This document shows positions 21,463-29,490 of a stretch of DNA of 64,000 nucleotides, in pieces. Source of the stretch: Pseudomonas antarctica. Lineage in GTDB: Bacteria > Pseudomonadota > Gammaproteobacteria > Pseudomonadales > Pseudomonadaceae. The stretch covers positions 2,108,001-2,172,000 of the forward strand of contig NZ_CP015600.1 of NCBI RefSeq assembly GCF_001647715.1, in the 5' to 3' direction. How positions within the stretch are numbered: the stretch's first letter is position 1; the number at the start of each line of letters is the position of its first letter. Both the position numbers and the translations under genes were made by a program. Below the pieces are notes generated by a model. That model was not told where the DNA came from and searched no databases. It saw only the letters and a list, made by a program, of their open reading frames with translations.

Positions 21463-21603
21463 TTGCCAGTCGTGGACTTTGCAATTACTTCACACAAGTG
21501 TGGCATTTTCCGACATGCGCTTGAATTGACGCGGGGGCTGGCCGCCAGCAAGTCGCCCCGTATAATGCCGCCATCGCCACTGGTATGGATTAACGGATTG
21601 CAT

Positions 21604-22629
21604 ATGACTGAACAGCGCCCAATTGCGGTCCTGGGAGGCGGAAGTTTTGGTACCGCCGTGGCTAATCTGCTGGCTGAAAACGGCCATGCGGTGCGCCAGT
21701 GGATGCGCGATCCCGAGCAGGCCGAGGCCATCCGCGTCCATCGGGAAAACCCCCGTTACCTTAAAGGCATCAAGATTCATCCGGCGGTCGAGCCGGTCAC
21801 GGACCTGTTGGCAACGCTCACTGACTGCGACCTGTGCTTCGTCGCGCTGCCGTCCAGCGCTTTGCGCTCGGTGCTGGCGCCCCACGCCGAGCGCCTGGCG
21901 GGCAAGCTGCTGGTCAGCCTGACCAAGGGCATCGAGGCGCACACGTTCAAGCTGATGAGCGAAATCCTTGCCGAGATCGCTCCCCAGGCGCGCATTGGCG
22001 TGCTGTCCGGGCCGAACCTGGCACGGGAAGTCGCCGAGCACGCACTGACGGCCACCGTGGTCGCCAGTGAAGACGAAGCGCTGTGCGAGCGCGTCCAGGC
22101 CGTGCTGCATGGCCGCACGTTCCGCGTGTATGCCAGCAGCGATCGTTTTGGCGTGGAGTTGGGCGGAGCACTGAAAAACGTCTACGCGATCATTGCCGGC
22201 ATGGCGGTGGCCTTGGGCATGGGTGAAAACACCAAGAGCATGCTGATCACCCGCGCCTTGGCTGAAATGACCCGCTTTGCGGTCAATCAGGGCGCCAACC
22301 CGATGACGTTCCTGGGGCTGGCGGGCGTGGGCGACTTGATCGTGACCTGCTCGTCGCCGAAAAGCCGCAACTACCAGGTCGGTTTCGCGCTGGGCCAGGG
22401 TCTTAGCCTGGAAGACGCGGTCACCCGCCTGGGTGAGGTTGCCGAGGGCGTCAACACGCTTAAAGTGTTGAAGGCCAAGGCTCAGGAAGTCGGCGTGTAC
22501 ATGCCGCTGGTCGCCGGGCTGCACGCGATCCTGTTTGAAGGGCGCACCTTGAATCAGGTCATCGAGTTGCTGATGCGCGCTGAACCGAAAACCGATGTCG
22601 ACTTCATTTCCACCAGTGGTTTCAACTGA
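21604..22629 (+). CDS. gpsA: Glycerol-3-phosphate dehydrogenase [NAD(P)+]
   Basis: A 341-residue enzyme that reduces dihydroxyacetone phosphate to sn-glycerol-3-phosphate, the backbone for phospholipids. Seen: Rossmann motif [45 protein letters not shown] with the catalytic Lys, and [23 protein letters not shown]. The frame is open from 21463, but the family start [13 protein letters not shown] is at 21604. A perfect -10 hexamer TATAAT lies at 21561-21566, just upstream, though no good -35 was found. It heads a gpsA-DUF4389-sixA unit with 10-base and minus 4-base gaps. Confidence 0.96.
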   Translation: MTEQRPIAVLGGGSFGTAVANLLAENGHAVRQWMRDPEQAEAIRVHRENPRYLKGIKIHPAVEPVTDLLATLTDCDLCFVALPSSALRSVLAPHAERLAGKLLVSLTKGIEAHTFKLMSEILAEIAPQARIGVLSGPNLAREVAEHALTATVVASEDEALCERVQAVLHGRTFRVYASSDRFGVELGGALKNVYAIIAGMAVALGMGENTKSMLITRALAEMTRFAVNQGANPMTFLGLAGVGDLIVTCSSPKSRNYQVGFALGQGLSLEDAVTRLGEVAEGVNTLKVLKAKAQEVGVYMPLVAGLHAILFEGRTLNQVIELLMRAEPKTDVDFISTSGFN

Positions 22630-22639
22630 GGAACGCGCC

Positions 22640-22987
22640 ATGAACGATCCAAAAGCAGCCCCCCAATACGAGTCCATCCTCCTGCGTATCCTGTGGATGC
22701 TGGTCTTTGCGCTGGTGTGGCAAGTGGCGCAGTTCCTGCTCGGTGCGCTGGTGGTGGTGCAGTTGGTCTATCGCCTGATCTACGGCGCGCCGAACCTGGG
22801 CCTGATGAACGTTGGCGACAGTCTCAGCCAGTTCCTGGCGCAGATCGGCCGTTTTGGCAGCTTCCATACTGAACAAAAACCCTGGCCGTTCGCCGACTGG
22901 CCGACCCCGCGCGCACCGGAGGGCGAAGCCGCCCACAGCGTACCGCCGGCGCCGCACCCGGTGCGTGATGAAGAGCCAAAGCTGTGA
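22640..22987 (+). CDS. DUF4389 small membrane protein
   Basis: A 115-residue protein with one or two hydrophobic segments (ILLRILWMLVFALVWQVAQF, then LLGALVVVQLVYRLIYG), a conserved NLGLMNVGDSLSQFLAQIGRF block and a Pro-rich cytoplasmic tail, matching the DUF4389 family. Function unknown. GAGGA precedes the ATG. It begins 10 bases after gpsA, and its stop overlaps the sixA start (GTGA), so it belongs to the same transcript. Confidence 0.88.
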   Translation: MNDPKAAPQYESILLRILWMLVFALVWQVAQFLLGALVVVQLVYRLIYGAPNLGLMNVGDSLSQFLAQIGRFGSFHTEQKPWPFADWPTPRAPEGEAAHSVPPAPHPVRDEEPKL

Positions 22988-23433
22988 AGCTGTGGATTTT
23001 GCGTCACGGTGAAGCCGAAGGGCACGCGCGCACCGACGCCGAGCGCAACCTCACCGAGCATGGCCGTGGCGAAGTGTTGCGCAGTGCCGCGCACCTGATC
23101 GGCCAGCCGATCAGTGCCATCATCGCCAGCCCGTATGTACGCGCCCAGCAGACTGCCCATCTGGTGCGTGACGCGTTGGGCTTCGAGCCGCAAATCCGCA
23201 CGGTGCCGTGGCTGACGCCGGAGAGCAACCCGCTGCAGGTGCTGGACAAGCTCGACACTGATGACAACGTGCTGCTGGTCAGTCACCAGCCATTGGTAGG
23301 CAGCCTGATCAGCTTTTTGCAGCATGGCCATCTGCGTCAGCCACAACCGATGCACACCGCCAGCCTGGCGGAGTTGGAGGGGGATTTTCCACTGGCAGGG
23401 CTGATGAGCCTGGTGGGTGTGAAGAACCCGTAG
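22984..23433 (+). CDS. sixA: Phosphohistidine phosphatase SixA
   Basis: A 149-residue histidine phosphatase with the RHG motif at residues 7-9 (LWILRHGEAEG; His8 is the nucleophile), the second Arg in SPYVRAQQTA and the second His in LLVSHQPLVG. SixA removes phosphate from phosphohistidine proteins, first shown for ArcB HPt and later for the nitrogen PTS protein NPr in E. coli. It starts with GTG overlapping the DUF4389 stop by four bases. Last gene of its operon. Confidence 0.93.
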   Translation: MKLWILRHGEAEGHARTDAERNLTEHGRGEVLRSAAHLIGQPISAIIASPYVRAQQTAHLVRDALGFEPQIRTVPWLTPESNPLQVLDKLDTDDNVLLVSHQPLVGSLISFLQHGHLRQPQPMHTASLAELEGDFPLAGLMSLVGVKNP

Positions 23434-23466
23434 GAAAAGTCATCGCTGTTTTGTGTGCTATATAGT

Positions 23467-23488
23467 CAACCAAGCAAGTGCTTGGTTG
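23467..23488. promoter_or_regulatory. Perfect inverted repeat, likely repressor operator for the acyl-CoA ligase gene
   Basis: Nine-base perfect arms CAACCAAGC / GCTTGGTTG with a four-base centre, directly downstream of a TATATAGT -10-like element and 31 bases before the ligase ATG. The CAAGC-N4-GCTTG form is like operators of TetR-family regulators of fatty-acid genes. No T run follows, so a terminator is unlikely. Confidence 0.6.
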
Positions 23489-23519
23489 GCTATCATCGGA
23501 TCACAAAGGAGCGCGTCCC

Positions 23520-25169
23520 ATGCCTGTCGCTTTTCGTTTGCCGTTGCAGGTCTTCTACGAACGTGAAGCGCGGCACCCGCGCAAGCCCTTTCTCGTACAG
23601 CCCATCGGCGGCGGGGCGGTGCAGACCCTCACCTGGGGCGAGGTCGGTCACCAGGCCCGTTGCGCTGCGCAGTGGCTGCGTGCCCGGGAGTTGCCCCAGG
23701 GCTCGCACATTGCCCTGATCTCGAAAAACTGCGCGCACTGGATCATCGCCGACCTGGCAATCTGGATGGCCGGGCATGTCTCCGTGCCGTTGTACCCCAA
23801 CCTCACTGCCGACTCGGTCGCCCATGTGTTGACGCATTCCGAGGCGGCACTGGCGTTGATCGGCAAGTTGGACGACTGGCCGGCGATGGTCGCCGGTATC
23901 CCGGCCGGTCTGCCGACGATCAGCCTGCCACTGTGCCCGGCCGGTGACTTTGATTTCAGCTGGTCAGACCTGCAAGCCTGTTCACCGATCCAAGACAACC
24001 CCACGCCCGCTGCCTCAAGCCTGGCCACCATCGTCTACACCTCCGGCACCACCGGCTTGCCCAAAGGCGTGATGCAGACCTTCGGCGCCCTGGGTTTTGC
24101 CGCCACGCAAGGCACTCAATTATTTGGGTTGGGGGAGGGCGATCGGCTGCTGTCCTACCTGCCGTTGTGCCATGTGGCGGAGCGGATGTTTGTCGAACTG
24201 GCCTCGATCTACACCGGGCAAACGGTGTTTTTCGCGGAGAGCCTGGATACTTTTCTTGCAGACTTGCGCCGGGCACGGCCGACGGCGCTGTTTGGTGTGC
24301 CGCGCATCTGGACCAAATTTCAGATGGGTGTCTACAGCAAGATCCCGCAACAGCGCCTCGACACCCTGCTGCGCCTGCCGTTTATCGGCAAACGCGTCGG
24401 CCATGAAGTCCTGGCGGGTTTGGGCCTGGATGCGCTGCGCATTGCGTTGTCTGGTGCGGCGCCTGTTCCCGAGGGCTTGCTGCGGTGGTATCAGCGCCTG
24501 GGGCTGGACGTGTTGGAGGTGTATGGCATGACCGAAAGTTGCGGCTATTCGCACGTGTGTCGCCCCGGCCAGCAGACACTCGGCTGGATCGGCCGGCCGT
24601 GCCCCGGTGTTGAAGTGCGCATCGACGCGTCAGGAGAAGTGCAAGTGCGCAGCGGCGCGACCATGCTCGGCTACTTCAAGGACCCGCAGAAAACCGCTGA
24701 GACCCTGACCGATGACGGCTTCCTGCGCACCGGCGACAAGGGCGAGCAGGACACCGATGGCCGCTTGCGCCTGACCGGGCGACTCAAGGAAATCTTCAAG
24801 ACCAGCAAGGGCAAATACGTCGCCCCTGCGCCGATCGAAAACCGCCTGGCCGAGCATGCGCGGATCGAACAGGTGTGCGTGGTCGGAGATGGCCTGACCG
24901 CGCCGATGGGCTTATGTGTGCTGTCGGCTGCGGGCCAGGACCGACAAGCACTGCACAGTAGCCTCGAGCGCTGGCTGGAACACGTCAACCTGAGCCTGGA
25001 CAAACACGAACGTCTGCGCCAACTGGTGGTGGTGAAAGACAGTTGGGCGGTGGAAAACGGCTTTCTGACGCCGACCCTGAAGATCAAACGCACGGTGATC
25101 GAATCGACCTACGGCGCACAGTTCCAGGCCTGGAGCGAGCGCACCGAATCCATTCTGTGGCAGGATTAG
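23520..25169 (+). CDS. AMP-binding acyl-CoA synthetase
   Basis: A 549-residue ANL-superfamily ligase. Motifs: P-loop TIVYTSGTTGLPKGVM, VYGMTESCGYSH, GFLRTGDKG, RLKEIFKTSKGKYVAP and the C-terminal catalytic Lys in TPTLKIKR. It activates a carboxylic acid with ATP to an acyl-adenylate and then to acyl-CoA; the LKIKR end and general pattern fit long-chain fatty acids. The frame opens at 23478, but AAAGGAG and the family start place the ATG at 23520. An inverted repeat lies just before it, and a hotdog thioesterase follows 30 bases after the stop, so the pair may balance acyl-CoA synthesis and hydrolysis. Confidence 0.92.
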   Translation: MPVAFRLPLQVFYEREARHPRKPFLVQPIGGGAVQTLTWGEVGHQARCAAQWLRARELPQGSHIALISKNCAHWIIADLAIWMAGHVSVPLYPNLTADSVAHVLTHSEAALALIGKLDDWPAMVAGIPAGLPTISLPLCPAGDFDFSWSDLQACSPIQDNPTPAASSLATIVYTSGTTGLPKGVMQTFGALGFAATQGTQLFGLGEGDRLLSYLPLCHVAERMFVELASIYTGQTVFFAESLDTFLADLRRARPTALFGVPRIWTKFQMGVYSKIPQQRLDTLLRLPFIGKRVGHEVLAGLGLDALRIALSGAAPVPEGLLRWYQRLGLDVLEVYGMTESCGYSHVCRPGQQTLGWIGRPCPGVEVRIDASGEVQVRSGATMLGYFKDPQKTAETLTDDGFLRTGDKGEQDTDGRLRLTGRLKEIFKTSKGKYVAPAPIENRLAEHARIEQVCVVGDGLTAPMGLCVLSAAGQDRQALHSSLERWLEHVNLSLDKHERLRQLVVVKDSWAVENGFLTPTLKIKRTVIESTYGAQFQAWSERTESILWQD

Positions 25170-25199
25170 GCACGTAATAAAACCAATAAGGACAATTGC

Positions 25200-25643
25200 A
25201 TGAGCCTGTGGCGCACCCAACCCGATATCGAGCAACTCAACGCCATCCAGAAAAACACCATCGGTGAATTGCTGGATATTCGTTTCGAACGTTTCGACGA
25301 CGAGTCACTGACCGCCAGCATGGTGGTCGACCATCGCACTCATCAGCCTTATGGCCTGTTGCACGGCGGTGCTTCGGTGGTGTTGGCGGAAAGCGTCGGC
25401 TCCATGGCGGCTTATCTGTGTATTGATGCCAGCAAGTTCTATTGCGTGGGCCTTGAGGTCAATGCCAACCACCTGCGGGGTGTGCGCAGCGGTCGGGTGA
25501 CGGCAGTGGCGCGGGCGATTCATATCGGTCGTACCACTCAAGTCTGGGATATTCGCCTGAGCAGCGACGATGGCAAGGCCAGCTGTGTATCGCGCCTGAC
25601 CATGGCCGTGGTGCCTTTGGGCGAGAGCCCGCCAGCACGATAG
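25200..25643 (+). CDS. Hotdog-fold acyl-CoA thioesterase (YdiI/EntH-like)
   Basis: A 147-residue hotdog thioesterase. Unlike the pair at 5.3-6.2 kb it has the EntH/YdiI-type active site LLHGGASVVLAESVGSMA with catalytic Glu in LAES, followed by GLEVNANHLRGVRSGRV. YdiI-type enzymes hydrolyse 1,4-dihydroxy-2-naphthoyl-CoA and other acyl-CoAs; pseudomonads do not make menaquinone, so a general acyl-CoA role is more likely. It is in an operon with the AMP ligase (30-base gap, ribosome-binding site AAGGA). Confidence 0.9.
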   Translation: MSLWRTQPDIEQLNAIQKNTIGELLDIRFERFDDESLTASMVVDHRTHQPYGLLHGGASVVLAESVGSMAAYLCIDASKFYCVGLEVNANHLRGVRSGRVTAVARAIHIGRTTQVWDIRLSSDDGKASCVSRLTMAVVPLGESPPAR

Positions 25644-25655
25644 GCGTGGCGTGAG

Positions 25656-25709
25656 TGTCATCATTCCTGGCGGTTACAGTCATTGCTGTAAAGGCCAGGC
25701 ATGGTGACA
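25656..25709. repeat. Long inverted repeat before an alpha/beta hydrolase gene
   Basis: Arms 25656-25679 and 25686-25709 match at 20 of 24 positions around a TCATTG loop, giving a hairpin of about 24 bp. It begins 13 bases after the thioesterase stop. A T-rich stretch (CTTGTTTTTG) follows about 10 bases later, so it could be a terminator-like structure, an operator or part of the next gene's leader. Confidence 0.7.
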
Positions 25710-25740
25710 ATCAACTCTTGTTTTTGTTGATGGATTTTGT

Positions 25741-26544
25741 ATGTCGCAGCACGTGTTTTTTGCCCACGCCAATGGCTTCCCTTCGGCCACTTACGGCAAG
25801 TTGTTTGCCGCCCTGGCCCCGGAATATGCAGTGGCTCACCTGCCGCAGCACGGCCACGACCCCAGGTTTCCGGTGGACGACAACTGGCAGAACCTGGTGG
25901 ATGAGTTGATCCACCACCTGGAGCTGCAGCCGGAGCCGGTGTGGGGCGTGGGCCACTCCCTGGGCGGCGTGTTGCATTTGCACGCGGCCATGCGCTGCCC
26001 ACAGCTGTATCGCGGTGTGGTGATGCTGGATTCGCCGGTGCTGACCCGCGCCGACCGCTGGGTAATCCGCGCCGCCAAGCGCTTTGGTTTTATCGACCGC
26101 CTGACCCCTGCCGGGCGCACCTTGGGCCGGCGTGAAGAGTTCACCGATCTCGACGCCGCGCGCAGTTACTTCGCCGGCAAGACCCTGTTTCGCGGCTTCG
26201 ACCCGGAATGCTTTGACGCCTACCTGCAACATGGCCTGCAACAAGTGGGCGATCGCCTGCGCCTGCGCTTTGACCCCGCCACCGAAATCAGCATCTACCG
26301 CGGCGTGCCCCACACCAGTCCCGGCCAGGTTCGCCAATTGAAGGTGCCGCTGGCGGTGGTGCGCGGCCGCCAGAGCCGGGTGGTGATGCGGCACCATGCC
26401 AGCGGCGTCGACCGCCTGCCCATGGGCGAAATGCTCACCATGCCCGGTGGCCATATGTTCCCCCTTGAACGCCCTCAGGACACTGCGACCTTGATCAAGA
26501 ACCTGTTCTCCCGTTGGCAAGCCCGCGAGCGCAGTTGCGCATGA
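25741..26544 (+). CDS. Alpha/beta hydrolase
   Basis: A 267-residue alpha/beta hydrolase with the nucleophile elbow GVGHSLGG (Ser73), an oxyanion-region motif FAHANGFPS and a late His in MPGGHMFPLE. These indicate a serine esterase/lipase-like enzyme of the cytoplasm (no signal peptide). The ATG at 25741 has no classical Shine-Dalgarno sequence (TTGATGGATTTTGT). The downstream hydrolase gene overlaps its end by four bases, so the two are coupled. Substrate unknown. Confidence 0.88.
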   Translation: MSQHVFFAHANGFPSATYGKLFAALAPEYAVAHLPQHGHDPRFPVDDNWQNLVDELIHHLELQPEPVWGVGHSLGGVLHLHAAMRCPQLYRGVVMLDSPVLTRADRWVIRAAKRFGFIDRLTPAGRTLGRREEFTDLDAARSYFAGKTLFRGFDPECFDAYLQHGLQQVGDRLRLRFDPATEISIYRGVPHTSPGQVRQLKVPLAVVRGRQSRVVMRHHASGVDRLPMGEMLTMPGGHMFPLERPQDTATLIKNLFSRWQARERSCA

Positions 26545-27395
26545 GTGCGCCGGTCGAGGAAGTGCGCCTGAGCCTGCCGCACATCGAGTTGGCAGCGCAC
26601 CTGTTTGGTCCCGAAGACGGCTTGCCGGTGATTGCCCTGCACGGCTGGCTGGACAACGCCAACAGCTTTGCGCGGCTGGCGCCGAAGCTGCAGGGCTTGC
26701 GCATCGTCGCGCTGGACATGGCCGGCCATGGGCACTCGGCGCATCGTCCTGCCGGGGCGGGTTATGCCTTGTGGGATTATGTCTTTGACGTGCTGCAAGT
26801 CGCCGAACAACTGGGCTGGAAACGTTTTGCATTACTTGGCCACTCCCTCGGCGCTATCGTGTCGTTGGTGTTGGCGGGCGCTTTGCCGGAGCGTGTGACG
26901 CACCTGGGTTTGATCGACGGTGTAATCCCGCCGACCGCCGCTGGCGAGAACGCGGCGGAGCGGCTGGGCATGGCGCTACAGGCGCAATTGAGCCTGCAGA
27001 ACAAGCGCAAGCCGGTTTACAGCACCCTTGATCGGGCGGTTGAAGCACGGATGAAAGGCGTTGTGGCAGTCAGCCGTGAAGCCGCCGAACTGCTGGCCCA
27101 GCGCGGTTTGATGCCGGTGCCGGGCGGTTATACCTGGCGTACTGACAGCCGTCTGACCCTGGCCTCGCCGATGCGCCTGACCGATGAACAGGCGATGGCT
27201 TTCGTGCGGCGTGTGGCGTGTCCTACGCAGTTGGTGGTCGCCGCTGATGGCATGCTGGCGAAACATCCCGAATTGCTTTCTCAGCTACCCTTTACGGTGA
27301 ACACGCTGCCGGGAGGCCATCATTTACACCTTAATGATGAGCCTGGCGCGATCCTTGTTGCAGACTGTTTCAATCGGTTCTTCTCCACGCCTTGA
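26541..27395 (+). CDS. Alpha/beta hydrolase, translationally coupled to the preceding one
   Basis: A 284-residue alpha/beta hydrolase: HGWLDNANSFARLAP at the oxyanion strand, LDMAGHGHSAHRP, nucleophile elbow LLGHSLGA (Ser102) and a final His in LPGGHHLHL. The frame is open from 26514, but the ATG at 26541 overlaps the previous stop (ATGA) and gives a usual family N-terminus. It resembles the hydrolases related to MEST and lipases. Pairing of two unequal hydrolases in one operon may reflect successive steps on related esters; this is inference. Confidence 0.9.
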   Translation: MSAPVEEVRLSLPHIELAAHLFGPEDGLPVIALHGWLDNANSFARLAPKLQGLRIVALDMAGHGHSAHRPAGAGYALWDYVFDVLQVAEQLGWKRFALLGHSLGAIVSLVLAGALPERVTHLGLIDGVIPPTAAGENAAERLGMALQAQLSLQNKRKPVYSTLDRAVEARMKGVVAVSREAAELLAQRGLMPVPGGYTWRTDSRLTLASPMRLTDEQAMAFVRRVACPTQLVVAADGMLAKHPELLSQLPFTVNTLPGGHHLHLNDEPGAILVADCFNRFFSTP

Positions 27396-27444
27396 CTTGG
27401 CGGGGTCAACTGCCGAGGCTGGGCGGATTGAAAGGGAGTCAACC

Positions 27445-27513
27445 ATGAACGATGTGAACACCGCTCTTAAAACAGCAGCAACCTCCGATGGCCAGGGCTT
27501 ATTGATCCGATGA
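27445..27513 (+). CDS. Candidate 22-residue small ORF coupled to the DUF4892 gene
   Basis: ATG at 27445 has a very good ribosome-binding site (AAGGGAG six bases before) and encodes MNDVNTALKTAATSDGQGLL followed by IR and a stop. The stop TGA overlaps the ATG of the next gene in the form ATGA. The large gene has no strong ribosome-binding site of its own, so it may be expressed by translational coupling from this ORF. The peptide itself resembles nothing I know. Confidence 0.55.
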   Translation: MNDVNTALKTAATSDGQGLLIR

Positions 27514-28328
27514 GCCTGCGTAAAGGATGTATCCGTGCCTTCGGGCTGTGCTGTTTCAGCCCCTTGGTGTTCGCCGCCGACGTGCCGGGTAGCCAGGATT
27601 TACCGGCCGTGTCCCGCCAGGTCGATGCGCAAATCGTCGATTACCGCCCCGCAGAAGAAAAGGAACGCATCTACCCCATGGGTGCGATCCGCAAGATCAG
27701 CGGCCAGCTGCGCTATGAAGGCCAGGCCACGGCGCGCGGTCAAGCCACTGCCATCACCTATGAACTGCCCGCCGAGCACACGTCCAGCGCCGCGTTTACC
27801 GAGACGCGCGAAGCGTTGCAGGCCAAGGGCGCGCAGCTGTTGTTCTGGTGCCAGGCCCGCGATTGCGGCGAAAGCAGCCTGTGGGCCAATGAAGTATTCG
27901 GCAACGCCAAGCTGGTCGGCGCCGATGGCCAGCAGGAATACCTGCTGTTGCGCCTGGCCGCACCGCAGGACAACTCCCTGGTGGCGTTGTACGGCATCAC
28001 CCGCGGCAACCGTCGCGCTTATCTGCATGTGGAGCAACTCGATGCCAGCGCGCCGCTGGGGGACTTGCTGCCCACCTCCGCGACCTTGCTGCGTGAGTTG
28101 AAAAGTACGGGCGAGCTGGATTTTCCGGCGCTGGGCGCCGAGCCTGATGCCACCTGGTTGACCCTGATTTCGCGCGGCTTGAACCTTGACGCCACCTTGC
28201 GCGTCAGTTTGACCGGGCCGACGGCCGAAGCCTGGCGCCAAGGCTTGATCGACAGCGGCGTACGCGCCGCCCGCATGGAAACCGGCACCGGTGACGCTAA
28301 GGGTTTGCACCTGCATCTGATACGCTGA
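27510..28328 (+). CDS. DUF4892 domain-containing exported protein
   Basis: A 272-residue protein with a signal peptide (about residues 1-22, ending LVFAAD) and a family pattern of DUF4892: PRPAEEKERIYPMG-like region, GQATAITYELPAEHTSSAAF, LLFWCQARDCGESSLWAN and YLLLRLAA. The two Cys in CQARDCG may form a disulfide. Likely periplasmic or outer-membrane associated; function unknown. The start overlaps the stop of a 22-codon ORF. The next gene begins 72 bases downstream. Confidence 0.85.
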   Translation: MSLRKGCIRAFGLCCFSPLVFAADVPGSQDLPAVSRQVDAQIVDYRPAEEKERIYPMGAIRKISGQLRYEGQATARGQATAITYELPAEHTSSAAFTETREALQAKGAQLLFWCQARDCGESSLWANEVFGNAKLVGADGQQEYLLLRLAAPQDNSLVALYGITRGNRRAYLHVEQLDASAPLGDLLPTSATLLRELKSTGELDFPALGAEPDATWLTLISRGLNLDATLRVSLTGPTAEAWRQGLIDSGVRAARMETGTGDAKGLHLHLIR

Positions 28329-28400
28329 CCGTTATCAGGCGAGCGGACCCGCGCCGCTCGCCTAAGCTCTCTTCCTACAGCCTTTTTCTCGAGATACCCG

Positions 28401-29462
28401 ATGCTCAATAACGATCGCCTACTGGTGCAAATCCTGCTGCTGGTGTTGTTTGGTGCCAGCTTCTGGGTGATGGCGCCATTCTGGTCGGCGCTGTTCTGGG
28501 GCGCGGTGCTGGCGTTCGCCAGCTGGCCGCTGATGCGTTTGCTGACTCGCTGGCTGGGCGGCCGGGAATCTCTGGCGGCAGGCATCCTGACCTTATGCTG
28601 GATGTTGCTGGTGGCGGTGCCGCTGGTTTGGCTGGGGTTCAACCTGGCAGACCATGTGCGTGACGCCGTGGGCCTGATCAAGGATATCCAGGTCGATGGC
28701 TTGCCTGCCGCGCCCACCTGGCTGGGCTCGATCCCCTTTGTCGGCGAGCGTTTAGTGGCGACGTGGGACAGCATCGACCAGCAGGGCGCGGCGCTGATGG
28801 TCAGCATCAAGCCGTACCTGGGGCAGGTCGGCAACTGGCTGCTGGCGCGCAGTGCGCAGATTGGTGGCGGCATCCTCGAACTGACCCTGAGCCTGGTGTT
28901 CGTGTTCTTTTTCTATCGCGACGGGCCACGCCTGGCGCTGTTCGTGCATCGCTTGCTGGAGCGTTTGATTGGCGAGCGCGCCGGTTACTATATCGAACTG
29001 GTGGCCGGTACCGTGCAGCGCGTGGTCAACGGCGTGATCGGTACGGCGGCCGCCCAGGCCCTGCTGGCGCTGATCGGTTTCCTGATCGCCGGCGTGCCGG
29101 GCGCGCTGGTGCTGGGCATCGTCACCTTCCTGCTCAGCCTGATCCCCATGGGGCCACCGCTGGTGTGGATACCGGCCACGGCCTGGCTGGCCTGGAAGGG
29201 CGATTACACTTACGCAGTTTTCCTCGGTGTATGGGGCACGTTCATCATCAGCGGCGTGGACAACGTACTCAAGCCGTACCTGATCAGCCGAGGCGGCAAC
29301 TTGCCGCTGGTGATCGTGCTGTTGGGCGTGTTCGGCGGGTTGATCGCCTTTGGCTTTATTGGCCTGTTTATCGGCCCGACGTTGCTGGCGGTGGCCTACA
29401 GCCTGTTGACCGATTGGAGTGCGACCCAGGCCCAAGTTCGCCGCGAAGACAAACCACTGTAA
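28401..29462 (+). CDS. AI-2E family transporter (PerM/YdiK-like)
   Basis: A 353-residue integral membrane protein with about eight helices of the AI-2E family. Seen: paired N-terminal helices (LLVLFGASFWVMAPFWSALFWGAVLAFASWP), a central soluble stretch (residues about 90-145), and the conserved C-terminal pattern (PLVWIPATAWLAW, VDNVLKPYLISRGGNLP, LLGVFGGLIAFGFIGLFIGP). Members include TqsA, an exporter of autoinducer-2, but many have other substrates. It is convergent with the kinase gene at 29491. Confidence 0.9.
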   Translation: MLNNDRLLVQILLLVLFGASFWVMAPFWSALFWGAVLAFASWPLMRLLTRWLGGRESLAAGILTLCWMLLVAVPLVWLGFNLADHVRDAVGLIKDIQVDGLPAAPTWLGSIPFVGERLVATWDSIDQQGAALMVSIKPYLGQVGNWLLARSAQIGGGILELTLSLVFVFFFYRDGPRLALFVHRLLERLIGERAGYYIELVAGTVQRVVNGVIGTAAAQALLALIGFLIAGVPGALVLGIVTFLLSLIPMGPPLVWIPATAWLAWKGDYTYAVFLGVWGTFIISGVDNVLKPYLISRGGNLPLVIVLLGVFGGLIAFGFIGLFIGPTLLAVAYSLLTDWSATQAQVRREDKPL

Positions 29463-29490
29463 AGACGGGGTGAGGGCTAATGTGGCGCTC

